Below the pieces are notes generated by a model. The model did not search any database. It saw only the letters and a program-made list of their open reading frames with translations, and had not been told where the DNA came from. DNA of 64,000 nt from JBFMAI01 sp040755725 (lineage in GTDB: Bacteria; Planctomycetota; Phycisphaerae; UBA1845; Fen-1342), in assembly GCA_040755725.1 (NCBI GenBank), contig JBFMAI010000023.1:62001-126000 (forward strand). The letters are read 5' to 3'. Position numbers and translations under genes: made by a program. Each line of letters opens with the position of its first letter. Within the stretch, counting starts at the first letter, position 1. Shown here piece by piece: positions 27,972 to 36,965 of this stretch.

Positions 27972-29387
27972 TTAGCCGCCGAGCAGGGCCAGGACGTTGT
28001 TGGGGGCGGCGTTGGCGATCCGCAGGACGTTGGTGGCCGACTGCACCAGGATCTGCGCCCGGGTCAGGTTGCTGGTTTCCTCGGCGAAGTCGGTGTCGCG
28101 CAGCACGCTCTCGGCGGCGGCGACGTTTTCGTACTGGATGCGCAGCGAGTTGAGGTTCGGTTGCAGGGTGTTCCGCTCGAAGGAGCCGAGTTGCCCGCGC
28201 AGGGTGCCCACCTGCGTGGCCGCCAGACGGACGATGCGCTGGGCGGTGCTGTACTGGCTGCGGTTGAGGGCGTTCGTCTCCCCGGTGGCCAGCGTGTACA
28301 GGAACCCGACGTTGCGGTCCCCCAGCGAAGCGGTGGTGACGGCATCGATGCCCACCGTGGCCCGCGCGTTGAGGTCGAGCGTGGGCGAGATCATGAAGTT
28401 CGCGCCGCCTCCCGTAATGCTAAACGTCGTGTCGGTGGCCGTCTGGCTGCCGAAGGCGGAGGTCAGGACGATGTCGGCGCTGAGGGCGGTGGTGCGGACG
28501 GAGACTTTCAGCCCGTCGCCGATCGCGTTCATGCCGTTGACGTTCACTTCGACGTCGGCGCCGAAATCCTCCAGCGCGTCAAACCCGTTTTGTAGCTGGG
28601 TGCCGCTCAGGGCGCGGACCTTGACGTACTGGGTCGAGCCGTACCCGGTGCTGGTCAGCACGACGTTGCCGGCGCTGATGACGGCCGACACGCCGGTGAG
28701 TCCGGTCGACATGTTAACGGCGTCCGCGATGCTGGAAATCGTGGCCCCGCTGGCCAGGGTAATGCGTTCGGCGCCCAAGTTTCCGAGTACTTCGATGGTC
28801 TGGGCGGAGGCCAGGGTACCGGAGGAGTACGTGAGGGTGGCCAGTTCGGCGGCCACAAGGACGTCAATATTGACGGTGCGCGATCCGCCCTGCGGGATGC
28901 GGGCCGAGCTGATCCGCAGATCAGCGATGTCGGCGATGTTGACGGCGGAGGTGGTGTAGGCCAGCGTGCCGGACAGCAGCTTGCGCCCCTCCAGTTCCGT
29001 GGAGTTGGCGATGCGGTTGATGGAGTCGAGGATCAGGTCGATTTCGAGCTGGTTGGCGTCCCGCTCCTCGTTACTGATCGCGGTTTCGTTGGAGCTGCGG
29101 TCGATCAGGTCTTCCAAATCGTTAATTAGGCGAGCGATTTCCGCCAACCCGGACTCCCCGACCGCCACCACGTTGATGGCCCGGTTGATGTTGGTCTGGG
29201 CGGCCTGGATAGCCGTCAACTGCAAGCGCATGCGTTCGGAGGCGATCATGCCGGCGGGGTCGTCCTTGCCGGTGTTGATTTTCAACCCCGTGCTAAGCCG
29301 CTGCAGCGAGAGCGTGAGCCGGTCGTTCTGTCCGCTGAGGATCCGTCGGGCGATGACGGACGGGACGTTGGTGTTGATGCGACTCAT
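27972..29387 (-). CDS. Flagellin (second copy, flagellin B)
   Basis: The ATG at 29385-29387 has GGAGG about 9 bases upstream; an upstream in-frame extension lacks flagellin sequence. The 471-residue protein has the conserved D0/D1 ends: MSRINTNVPSVIARRILSGQ, LQRLSTGLKINTGKDDPAGM and, at the C-terminus, LGSFERNTLQPNL, AAAESVLRDTDFAEE and NVLALLGG. The central 200 residues form the variable surface domain. It is exported by the flagellar type III system and polymerises into the filament. It shares ends but not the centre with flagellin A (29697), so the filament may be composite. A separate 310-base leader region allows independent transcription. Confidence 0.95.
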   Translation of the reverse strand: MSRINTNVPSVIARRILSGQNDRLTLSLQRLSTGLKINTGKDDPAGMIASERMRLQLTAIQAAQTNINRAINVVAVGESGLAEIARLINDLEDLIDRSSNETAISNEERDANQLEIDLILDSINRIANSTELEGRKLLSGTLAYTTSAVNIADIADLRISSARIPQGGSRTVNIDVLVAAELATLTYSSGTLASAQTIEVLGNLGAERITLASGATISSIADAVNMSTGLTGVSAVISAGNVVLTSTGYGSTQYVKVRALSGTQLQNGFDALEDFGADVEVNVNGMNAIGDGLKVSVRTTALSADIVLTSAFGSQTATDTTFSITGGGANFMISPTLDLNARATVGIDAVTTASLGDRNVGFLYTLATGETNALNRSQYSTAQRIVRLAATQVGTLRGQLGSFERNTLQPNLNSLRIQYENVAAAESVLRDTDFAEETSNLTRAQILVQSATNVLRIANAAPNNVLALLGG

Positions 29388-29505
29388 GTGACGGCGCCTC
29401 CAAGGGCGACTAGTTGGCGGCACTCGGTCGAAGCGGCGGGGGCCGGCGAGCGCGAGTGCGGGGCGGGGGTTGCGGGACCGCCCGCTCGACTGCAATCCGT
29501 ACGGG

Positions 29506-29533
29506 GCATCGTCCGGATCGTAGAAGGCCTTTA
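29506..29533 (-). promoter_or_regulatory. Candidate sigma-28-type promoter upstream of flagellin B
   Basis: On the minus strand TAAA (29530-29533) is followed after 16 bases by GACGATGC (29506-29513), which matches 5 of 8 bases of GCCGATAA. It lies in the only AT-richer patch of the gap and would give a leader of about 110 bases. The match is weak. Confidence 0.25.
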
Positions 29534-29696
29534 ATTGGGACGGCGGTGCCGCCGCGGGTGGCCGCGCGGTGCCTGCGAACGACGGTGTCCGGTCGTGGGA
29601 GGGAACGCCCCCGGCCCCCCGCGCCCCCGGCCCCCCGCCGGCGAGCGCGCCTGGGTCGGGCGGCGCCCGCCGACGGATGGGCCCGCTTGGCCGTGA

Positions 29697-31124
29697 TTAT
29701 CCGCCCAGCAGCCGCAGGACGGACTGTGTGGTCTGGTTCGCCAGGGCCAGGACGGTGGTTCCGGCGTTGACCAGAATCTGGTCGCGGGCGAGGCGGGAGG
29801 TCTCATAAGCGAAGTCGGCGTCGCGGATGGCCGACTCGGCGGAAGTGAGGTTCTCCACAGTGATGCCCAACTGGTTCATGTTGGTGTCCAGGGTGTTGCG
29901 TTCGAACGACCCCAGCCGACCGCGCAGGACGGAGATCCGGTCCACGGCCTGCGTGACGATCTCGGCGGCGCGCGTGTACTGCTTCGAGGCCAGCTCGTAG
30001 TCGCCGCCGGTCTTCACCTGCGAGAGGTAGCCGATGACGGCGTTTCCGAGCTGAGAGGCGTGGACGGAGTTGATCGCCATGTTAACCTGCATGTTGGTGT
30101 TGATTTGCGGGCCGACCTGGAACAGCGCGCCGCCGCCGGTGATGTAGAAATTGGTGGAACTGACCCAGTTGGCGAGGACGTCCAGCTCGATGTCGATGCT
30201 GGAGTTCTTGATCATCAGGTGATTGCCGTCGGAGGCGGCCATCGCGCCATTGATGGTGGCAATGGCATCCGCGCCGGAGTCGGAGACGGGCATGGACGGC
30301 GTCACCGACCCGAAGTTCTGCCCTTCGGTCAGGATGCGGACGCGGACGAACTCGCGGCTACCGTAGCCGCGGCTGTACATCACGAACCCGGCCGTGAGGG
30401 TGGTTGAGACGTTGGCCGACACGCCGGTGGCATCGGCGACGGCGGCGACCGCTTCGGCCACCTGCGAGGCGGTAGCGTTGCTGGCAAAGGTCAACGTGGT
30501 CACGCCCTTCGAGCCGCGAATCTCCACGGTGACGGCGCCGCTGTTGCCCAGCGCGGAGAACGGAAACGAGAGGCGGGCCTGCGAGGCGGGCTGCTGGACG
30601 GCGACGCTGACGCCGATCGAGCTGCGCGAGCCGAACTGGGCGGCGTGGATCTGGCAACCGCGAATGGTGCCGAGGTCCAAACCGCTGGTGTTGTACTGGA
30701 GCGAGCCGTCGAGCAGCTTGCGGCCGGCGAAGCTGGTCGTGTTGGCGATGCGCGTGATGCTGTCGATGGCCGAGTCGATCTGCAACTGGTTGGCGCGCAT
30801 TTCGTCCTCGGAGAACGCGCCTTCATTGGAGGCCTCGACGATCTTGGCCTGAATGTCCTTCAGCAGCGAGGCCACCTCATCGAGGGCGCCCTCGGCGGTG
30901 GCCACGATCAGCTTGGCGCGCTGCGTGTTCGAGACCGCCTGGCTGGACGCGGCGATCTCGGTCCGCAAGCGTTCGGACACGATCAGGCCGGCCGGATCGT
31001 CTTTGCCCCGGCTGATGCGCAGGCCGGTGGCCAGGTGTTCCATGGTGGTGTTGAGCGACCCGTAGGCGGCGTTGAGGTTCCGCCGGGCCGTCAGCGCGGA
31101 GATATTGGTGTTAATGCGAGCCAT
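29697..31124 (-). CDS. Flagellin (first copy, flagellin A)
   Basis: The 475-residue protein has the flagellin N-terminus MARINTNISALTARRNLNAA, the segment MEHLATGLRISRGKDDPAGL, and the C-terminal helix region LGSFERNTLDTNM, SAESAIRDADFAYE and QSVLRLLGG. The central domain is variable and contains a 'VTVEIRGSKGVTTLTFAS' strand pair. AAGGAGG lies 7 bases before the ATG, within a CsrA-type site. csrA ends 81 bases upstream, so fliW, csrA and this gene probably form one transcript. Confidence 0.96.
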   Translation of the reverse strand: MARINTNISALTARRNLNAAYGSLNTTMEHLATGLRISRGKDDPAGLIVSERLRTEIAASSQAVSNTQRAKLIVATAEGALDEVASLLKDIQAKIVEASNEGAFSEDEMRANQLQIDSAIDSITRIANTTSFAGRKLLDGSLQYNTSGLDLGTIRGCQIHAAQFGSRSSIGVSVAVQQPASQARLSFPFSALGNSGAVTVEIRGSKGVTTLTFASNATASQVAEAVAAVADATGVSANVSTTLTAGFVMYSRGYGSREFVRVRILTEGQNFGSVTPSMPVSDSGADAIATINGAMAASDGNHLMIKNSSIDIELDVLANWVSSTNFYITGGGALFQVGPQINTNMQVNMAINSVHASQLGNAVIGYLSQVKTGGDYELASKQYTRAAEIVTQAVDRISVLRGRLGSFERNTLDTNMNQLGITVENLTSAESAIRDADFAYETSRLARDQILVNAGTTVLALANQTTQSVLRLLGG

Positions 31125-31127
31125 TAG

Positions 31128-31139
31128 CCATCCTCCTTG
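31128..31139 (-). promoter_or_regulatory. CsrA-type binding site covering the flagellin A Shine-Dalgarno sequence
   Basis: The mRNA reads CAAGGAGGAUGG just before the start codon. This combines the Shine-Dalgarno AAGGAGG with the CARGGAUG core that CsrA prefers. Because csrA and fliW lie directly upstream, repression of flagellin translation by CsrA, relieved by FliW, is a reasonable inference from the Bacillus subtilis system. Confidence 0.5.
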
Positions 31140-31205
31140 AACGGTTCGTGGCTGGAATGCGTCTGGGAAAACGGGGGGTAGGAGAAACGCGAGGAGGGAC
31201 GAAGC

Positions 31206-31451
31206 CTACTTGGAACGCGAGCGCGAGGCCCGCTTCGGGGGCACGGCCGCGGCCAGCTCGTCGGTGGTGAGGCCCGCGGCCCTGCGGTTCTCGCGCTGAA
31301 TGGCGTCGAACACTTCCTTGCGGTGGACGGTGATGTCGGCCGGGGCCTCGATGCCCAGCCGCACTTTGTCCCCCCGAATATCGACGACCGTGATCTGCAC
31401 GTTGTCGCCGATGATGATCGATTCGTCGCGTTGTCTTGAAAGCACCAACAT
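31206..31451 (-). CDS. csrA: Carbon storage regulator CsrA
   Basis: The 81-residue protein opens MLVLSRQRDESIIIGDNV and continues ITVVDIRGDKVRLGIEAP and ITVHRKEVFDAI, covering the RNA-binding strands with the critical Leu4 and Arg44-type positions. The C-terminal 30 residues are a basic tail longer than in Escherichia coli CsrA and similar in principle to FliW-responsive CsrA proteins. CsrA dimers bind GGA motifs in mRNA leaders. AAGGAG lies 8 bases before the ATG. It is flanked by fliW and flagellin A. Confidence 0.97.
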   Translation of the reverse strand: MLVLSRQRDESIIIGDNVQITVVDIRGDKVRLGIEAPADITVHRKEVFDAIQRENRRAAGLTTDELAAAVPPKRASRSRSK

Positions 31452-31650
31452 ACGCGGCTCCTTCCTGGATGATGCCGATGCCGGGCCGGAACGGCGTCGT
31501 GTTGGGAATCTCGGTCCGTGGCCCGTCGGCTGCCCGGTCGGCTGCCAAGCCGCCCGCGCGGCAGGCCCGCCGCGGTTCCCGCCATCCGTGAGTCTGAGGC
31601 CGATCCGTAGACATTATAACATGCCTTTCCGACCGCTGGCCACTGCCGGG

Positions 31651-32100
31651 TTACGCCGTCTTGGCGACCGCCTGGGGGGTTTTCACGGCCGCCAGCCGGT
31701 AGCGGGTCCCGTAGCGCTTGTCGGACAACACCATTTGTTTGGCCCGCAGCGAGTGGGCGCCCACGACAATCGGTCCGAGCAGGTTCGCCGTCAGGTCGCC
31801 GTTGACCTTGTTCACGATCACCAGCACCTGACAATCCTCGAGGTCCCGCAGCTCCAAGGCGTCCACGTCGTCCTGGCGGACCGGCACCTGATAGCCGGGG
31901 ACGAACGTCAGCGGGTCGCAGACCACGAACGCCAGGTCCGGGTCGTCCACCGACTGCATCCAGTAGAACGCCGGGTCCGGCGCCGTCTGGATCAGCGCGA
32001 ACCGCTGATGATTCGGAAAGCCCAGCAGTCCATCCTTGAACGTCATGATCTTGGTTTCGTCCACATCCAGTGGCCCAAACCGCGTCGTTTGAATGAGCAT
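31651..32100 (-). CDS. fliW: Flagellar assembly factor FliW
   Basis: FliW binds flagellin in the cytoplasm and, when free, antagonises CsrA. The 149-residue protein shows the family pattern: TTRFGPLDVDE, FKDGLLGFPNHQRFALI, FYWMQSVDDPDLAFVV, DPLTFVPGY, and a late strand with NLLGPIVV. The ATG at 32098-32100 has GGGAG 7 bases upstream. csrA follows after 199 bases. That gap holds no gene and could contain a csrA promoter, though I see no clear one. Confidence 0.95.
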   Translation of the reverse strand: MLIQTTRFGPLDVDETKIMTFKDGLLGFPNHQRFALIQTAPDPAFYWMQSVDDPDLAFVVCDPLTFVPGYQVPVRQDDVDALELRDLEDCQVLVIVNKVNGDLTANLLGPIVVGAHSLRAKQMVLSDKRYGTRYRLAAVKTPQAVAKTA

Positions 32101-32344
32101 CCTATTGCTCCCGTGGCTCGTAACCTGGCGGTCTGCCCGAGGGCGGCTCGCCCGCGGCGAGAACTCCACCCAGTCCGCCCATCGGACTGGACGCATCCTG
32201 CGTCCGACCCGCGTCCCGCGGGCCAACCTCACGGTCGCGGCTGGCCAAGCCACTGCCGCTCACCGCGACCGTTCTCTCCGCTCCCACGCCGGCGATCGGT
32301 CCCGCGATCCGCGCGGGGCCGCTCGGGCCGTTCACGGCCCGCGC

Positions 32345-34258
32345 CTAGCGCAGATAGTCCAACAGCGACAAGTTCAACACCTGCAACGCCGTGCTCAGGT
32401 TCGCCTGCAACGCCGTTTGAAGCTGTTGAAAGCGGACCGCGGCGTCGGCGATGTCCACATCGCGGACATCGCTGATCAGTACCTTGGTCGCCGTTACTTC
32501 CGTCTCCACGTGGTCCGCCCGCGTGGCCATGACCTTGGCCTGGCTGGCGAGCTTCCCCTGCACCTCTTGCATCTGCTTGAGCACCCGCTCCAGTCGCTGG
32601 GCCCCGTCGGTCATGGCCAGGCGGTCGTCGACCTGCATCCCGGCCGACAGCTCCAGCAGGGCCGTGAACGGGCTGTCCACCTTCACCGGGTTCACGTCCC
32701 GGCCGACGAGCTGGTTGCCCGTGGCCGTGACGTTCAGCCCCAGGTCCGTCGCCGCCAGCGAGCCGTTCAGCTCCTCGATCCGCAGCGTCCCGGCCCCGGC
32801 GGTGAGGTCCACGATGCGCAGCCCATTGCCCTGCGCCACGAAGCCGGCCGCGATGGCCCCGCCGCCCGCCGTGTTCAGCCGGCTGATGACCTCCTGGAGC
32901 GTCTGCACGCCGTCGAGGTCCACGTCGATCGTCGTGTTGTCGCGAGTGGTGATGCGGAAATCGGCCCCCGCGACGGTGCGAACACCCTTGCCGTCGTTCA
33001 GGCTCGCCAGTCGCGTGCCCCCGTGCATGGACCGCAGTCCCAGCGCGGTGGCCGTCAGGCCGCCGTTCTCCTCGATCGTAAGGTCCACCCCGGACACGCG
33101 GTTGCGGACTTCGAGCGATCGGCCGTCGTCGGCCACCTTAGCCCACACCCCGATGTCCGCCTGGTTGAAGCGATTGAGGATGTCCTCGACGGTGTCCACG
33201 CCGTTGAACTGAATGGTGGTCTTCTGGCCGCCGCTGCGAACCACCAGGCCCGCGCTCAGGTTCACGCCGGCCCCGGCCCGCAGGTCGGCCACGCGCGTCC
33301 GCAGGGTAACGCGCGGATCCAGGTCCTGGCCGGTCGTGCTGGGCCCGCTGAAGGTCCCGGTCAGCCCGAGGTCGGCCGCGGTCCGCCCGCCGCCCACTTC
33401 CCATACGCTCACCGGCCCGCGGTCGGCGCCGACCCAGTAAAGCTCAAGGCTCCGCACGTTGATCCGGGCCCGCAGCCCGCTTGGCAGCTCGGCGTTCAGC
33501 TTGTTTACAACGTCGCCGACCGTGGCGCAACCGCGAAGGTCGATCTCGGATTGCTCGGCTGGCAGCCCCACCAGAATGCGGCCGAGCTCGACCCCGCGCC
33601 CCAGCGCCCCGTTCAGGTCCGTCACGAGCGTGTCGGCGGTCAGGGCCGGGTCCAAATCGACCACGCCGCGAACTTCGGCCGACACGGCGCGGAAGAACTC
33701 GAGCCCCGGGATCGTGAAGGCGTCTTCACTCAGATCGAGATCGACCATCGTCTCCATGCGGTTGCCGTCGCCGCGGTAAATGACCCCGCCGTGGCTGCGC
33801 TCGAAGGGGACGATGTTCTGGTGGCCACTGAAGAGGTTAGTGTTGAGGTAGCGGTGGTTGCCGACGCTGACGAGTTGATCGAGGAGCGATTCCACGACGA
33901 CGGTGAGGGCCTGGCGCTCGGAGGGGGTTGTGTTGTCGCCCAGGGCCTGGATCGCCAGGGCCTGCGCCTCGCGCAACAGGTCCACCGCCTCCTGCATGCT
34001 CGTGTCCACCTCGTTGAGCACGGTGTTGGCACGCTGGAGGTTGTTCTGGATGAGGTCCAGACGGTCCATCCGGCGATCAAGGGTGATCGCCGACGACGCC
34101 CGCAGCGGGTCGTCGCTGGGCCGCTGGAACCGCAGGCCGGTGGCCAGGGCGGTCTGCATGTTGTAGGTGGCGCGCTGATTACGGCGGATCGATTCCAGCA
34201 GGTTGAACGCCCGCAGGTTGTAGCTGACGCGCGTCAAGTTGACCGTGCTGACCGCCAT
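32345..34258 (-). CDS. flgL: Flagellar hook-associated protein 3 FlgL with an enlarged repeat-containing centre
   Basis: FlgL joins hook to filament. The ends are typical: RRNQRATYNMQTALATGLRF and RPSDDPLRASSAI at the N-terminus and the helix IADAAVRFQQLQTALQANL with LLDYLR at the C-terminus. At 637 residues it is about twice the usual length. The extra part (about residues 190-530) contains three copies of a module with '.TVEDVLNRLN', a Gly-rich strand and 'TAADLGL' or 'TATALGL', resembling flagellin hook-IN motifs. It is the second of the flgK-flgL pair, starting 46 bases after flgK. Confidence 0.93.
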   Translation of the reverse strand: MAVSTVNLTRVSYNLRAFNLLESIRRNQRATYNMQTALATGLRFQRPSDDPLRASSAITLDRRMDRLDLIQNNLQRANTVLNEVDTSMQEAVDLLREAQALAIQALGDNTTPSERQALTVVVESLLDQLVSVGNHRYLNTNLFSGHQNIVPFERSHGGVIYRGDGNRMETMVDLDLSEDAFTIPGLEFFRAVSAEVRGVVDLDPALTADTLVTDLNGALGRGVELGRILVGLPAEQSEIDLRGCATVGDVVNKLNAELPSGLRARINVRSLELYWVGADRGPVSVWEVGGGRTAADLGLTGTFSGPSTTGQDLDPRVTLRTRVADLRAGAGVNLSAGLVVRSGGQKTTIQFNGVDTVEDILNRFNQADIGVWAKVADDGRSLEVRNRVSGVDLTIEENGGLTATALGLRSMHGGTRLASLNDGKGVRTVAGADFRITTRDNTTIDVDLDGVQTLQEVISRLNTAGGGAIAAGFVAQGNGLRIVDLTAGAGTLRIEELNGSLAATDLGLNVTATGNQLVGRDVNPVKVDSPFTALLELSAGMQVDDRLAMTDGAQRLERVLKQMQEVQGKLASQAKVMATRADHVETEVTATKVLISDVRDVDIADAAVRFQQLQTALQANLSTALQVLNLSLLDYLR

Positions 34259-34303
34259 CGTCCGTCGTCCTCGATGCCGCCGGGGTCCTCGTTTTGATTC
34301 ACG

Positions 34304-36034
34304 TCATGTGCCGACCAGCGTCAGCAGTTCGTCGGTGAGGCTGTCCACCACCGTCAGGAACCGCGACGCACCCTGAAACGCCCGTTCGTACTTGGTGAGA
34401 TTGATCGCCTCTTCGTCGAGACTGACGCCGCTGAGCGACTCGCGCTGCGTCAGTAGGCTGCTGTACACCGCGTCGGCGGCCTCGTGCTCGGTCGCCGCCG
34501 ACCGGGCCACCACCGCCACCCGACTGGTGAGGCCGGAATGGAAATCGAGGATGCTCAGGCCGCCGAGCAACGCGCTCGCCACGTCCCCCACCGCGGCCAG
34601 CCGCCCGGCGTTGCTGCCGTCGCCCGGGGCGCCGCTGCGCGAGGCCGCGATCAGCCGCGGGTCGTTGCGGACGGCGGCCTGGACCGCCATCGTGGATGCG
34701 TTCTGGCCCTCGAAGAACGTCCCGACGCCGAGCGCGGCGAGCGCCCCCGACGTGTCCTCGGAGAACGAGAACTCCCACCCGGCGTCCGCGTTGAGCTGCA
34801 GGCGGTTGTCGGGGGTCAGGGTCGCGGAAAGCCCCGGAATCGCGTTCATGGCTGCGGCCAGGTCGGTCAGCGTCGTGTCGTCGTTGTTCAGGCCGTCGAG
34901 ATCGACCTTGATCATGCGGGTGATCGTCTGCCCGCTGGACTGGTCGCGGATATGCACGAAGAACGTGCCGGTCTGTACCGGGAACGGCAGCCCCGCCGCC
35001 GTGCTGTTGAGCGCCGCGGTGGCGCTGCGGGCCGCGTAGGTGCCCGTGGCCGACGTGTAGCCGACCAGGCCGCGCCCGCTGGTCTGCACGCGGTTGATCT
35101 CGTAGATCAGCGCCCCGGCGAGTTGGTCGATCTGCTCGAGCTGCCCCACCAGGTGTACGTCGCGGGCGGCCACCGTCGCCGCCAGCCGCCCGCTGCGCAG
35201 GATCACCGAGCCGTCGTTGTCGGCGAACCGGATGCTGGTCCGCTCCAGGCCGTTCTCGACCGTGGTGACGGTGGTCAGGCCGCGGGTGCGGTCGAAGTCC
35301 ACCAGGGGCTCGCTGCCGACGTAGACGTTGACGATCCCGTTCTCGTGCTCGCGGGTCTGAATGTCGATCAACTCGCCGAGTTGCCGCAGCAGTGCGTCCC
35401 GCCGGTCGCGCAGCGCCCCCGATCCACCCTGGGCCCGGGCCTCGGTCGTCACGACCAGCGCGTTGAGCTTGGCGATCTCCTCCACGATGCCGTTGGCGCT
35501 GCGCGTCATCGCCTCGGTTTGGGCATTCAGGTCGTGAATCTGGTCCAGCAGGCCCGACCGCTGCCGTTGCAGCGTGCGGATGATCGCGTCGGCGTTTGAG
35601 ACCACCAGATTGCGGGACGCGGTCTCCAAGGGGTCCGTCTGCAAGTCCGCCAGGCTCTTGAAGAACTCGTTCAGTTGCGACGAGAGGTCATACTCGGAGA
35701 GCTCGTTGTAGAGCGCTTCCACGCGACTGAGTGTCTGGTAGGTGAGCTCCGCCCCGCTGCGCATCCCGTAGGCCAGCCGCAGCCGCGACTCGACCGCCGC
35801 GTCCGTGTGCCGTTGCAGGCTGTCCAGCCGCACGCCGATGCCCGGCGAGATCGTGCCGGTGGCCGCCCCGCTGTACACGGAGGCGAGCCGGCCCGACTGC
35901 CGGGTGTAATCGGGGTTGCCGACGTTGGCGATGTTCTGGCCGGTGATCGTGATCGCGGCCTGATACGCCGCCAACGCGCTGCGTCCGATCTGAAATGCGG
36001 CTCCGAGTCCTGCCACGATATCACCCGACGGCAT
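34304..36034 (-). CDS. flgK: Flagellar hook-associated protein 1 FlgK
   Basis: The N-terminus carries the rod/hook signature ALAAYQAAITITGQNIANVG followed by NPDYTRQ. The body has the long coiled region RRDALLRQLGELI with VYVGSEPLV, and the C-terminus ends EEAINLTKYERAFQGASRFL with DELLTLVG. The 576-residue length is normal. It is secreted by the flagellar export system and caps the hook for filament attachment. Its start overlaps the flgN stop by 14 bases. flgL follows. Confidence 0.96.
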   Translation of the reverse strand: MPSGDIVAGLGAAFQIGRSALAAYQAAITITGQNIANVGNPDYTRQSGRLASVYSGAATGTISPGIGVRLDSLQRHTDAAVESRLRLAYGMRSGAELTYQTLSRVEALYNELSEYDLSSQLNEFFKSLADLQTDPLETASRNLVVSNADAIIRTLQRQRSGLLDQIHDLNAQTEAMTRSANGIVEEIAKLNALVVTTEARAQGGSGALRDRRDALLRQLGELIDIQTREHENGIVNVYVGSEPLVDFDRTRGLTTVTTVENGLERTSIRFADNDGSVILRSGRLAATVAARDVHLVGQLEQIDQLAGALIYEINRVQTSGRGLVGYTSATGTYAARSATAALNSTAAGLPFPVQTGTFFVHIRDQSSGQTITRMIKVDLDGLNNDDTTLTDLAAAMNAIPGLSATLTPDNRLQLNADAGWEFSFSEDTSGALAALGVGTFFEGQNASTMAVQAAVRNDPRLIAASRSGAPGDGSNAGRLAAVGDVASALLGGLSILDFHSGLTSRVAVVARSAATEHEAADAVYSSLLTQRESLSGVSLDEEAINLTKYERAFQGASRFLTVVDSLTDELLTLVGT

Positions 36035-36587
36035 CTACCCAGCAACGGGGATGACTGCGTTCCTGTTGGCCCTGCGGTCCGTACACGGTCGACTCCTGCG
36101 CCGCGCCCGCCAGCTCGGCGAACACGCCGCGTATGTGCGATTGCAGTTGGCGTGCCACATGCGCCACGAGTTGGTTTTTTCGCTGCAATTCGCCGGCCGA
36201 CTCCCGCAGCCCCGCCGTGCGGGCCCGCAAACGCGATGCCCACGGCTCCGGCGCCCGCTCCGCGACCTGGGTCAGCCAACCGGTCGGGGGACCGGCGGCG
36301 TGCAGCCCTTGCGCCGCGCGCGCAAGAGCTGCTTGGCGGCGGGGCCCGTCGCGGAAGAGCGTTTGCAGGAGTTCCCCCTCGCGCGCTGCACAGTCGTGTA
36401 GCGCCGCGGTGTCGGCCTGCCGCAAGGCGGCCAACTTGTCCCCGGCCACCTGGAGCAGCGCCTCCAAAGCGGTTTGCCAGCGGGCCAACTCGTCAAGCAG
36501 CTCCTGCGCTGTGGCGGACTTGTCGCCATCCCAGGCAAGTTCCACCGGGGGACTCGCGGCGTCGGGCCGGCCGGCAGTGGAGTTCAT
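36021..36587 (-). CDS. flgN: FlgN-like flagellar export chaperone
   Basis: The 188-residue protein is almost wholly helical and has the FlgN pattern of paired coils (ELLDELARWQTALEALLQV, KLAALRQADTAALHD and later LQRKNQLVAHVARQLQSHI). FlgN escorts FlgK and FlgL to the export gate, in agreement with its place directly before flgK. Its start overlaps the upstream flgJ-like stop by four bases (ATGA), and its end overlaps the flgK start by 14 bases. Sequence identity in this family is low, so the call rests partly on position. Confidence 0.8.
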   Translation of the reverse strand: MNSTAGRPDAASPPVELAWDGDKSATAQELLDELARWQTALEALLQVAGDKLAALRQADTAALHDCAAREGELLQTLFRDGPRRQAALARAAQGLHAAGPPTGWLTQVAERAPEPWASRLRARTAGLRESAGELQRKNQLVAHVARQLQSHIRGVFAELAGAAQESTVYGPQGQQERSHPRCWVDAVG

Positions 36588-36955
36588 GTCGCACCTCCCC
36601 GTGCCGCGGACCCGCCGCGGACACCCTGGAACGAGCGCAGGATCGCGTCCACGAGCCCGGGTTGCTTCGCCGCCACCTGGTCCGCGATCCGCTGGTCGAG
36701 CTGCTGGCCGAAGACGGCCTCCCCGGGCCCGCCATCGCCCACTTCGCCGCCCAGCGGGAACCGGCGTACTTCCGCCAGCAACGGCGTGAGGAACAAGTCG
36801 GCCGCAAACTGGGCCGCGGCCTCACGGGCCACCGCCGGCGAGCGCGGGTCGGGGCGCTGCCCGAGGGCCTGCCACACCCGCAGCGTGGGCCGGGCGACCC
36901 CCGGCCCCGCCGCGCCGCGGAGCACCGTCGTCGTCGATTGGACCGCGCTGACCAT
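36584..36955 (-). CDS. FlgJ-type rod-binding protein (rod-binding domain only)
   Basis: The 123-residue protein matches the N-terminal rod-binding half of FlgJ: AAQFAADLFLTPLLAEVRRF, then a GEAVFGQQLDQRIADQ helix. It lacks the peptidoglycan hydrolase domain found in gamma-proteobacterial FlgJ, as is common in other phyla, so another enzyme must open the cell wall for the rod. GGGAG precedes the ATG by 7 bases. It sits between flgI and flgN with 10-base and minus four-base spacings. Confidence 0.85.
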   Translation of the reverse strand: MVSAVQSTTTVLRGAAGPGVARPTLRVWQALGQRPDPRSPAVAREAAAQFAADLFLTPLLAEVRRFPLGGEVGDGGPGEAVFGQQLDQRIADQVAAKQPGLVDAILRSFQGVRGGSAARGGAT

Positions 36956-36965
36956 GACGGACTCC

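Noticed and set aside
32102..32335. A 77-codon frame between flgL and fliW
   Set aside because: It has no Shine-Dalgarno sequence, an Arg/Gly/Pro-rich composition typical of shadows and no coupling to fliW. I treat the gap as non-coding.
34025..34045. TTGGCACG inside flgL as a second sigma-54 promoter
   Set aside because: There is no GC at the -12 position with correct spacing, and it points away from any gene start.
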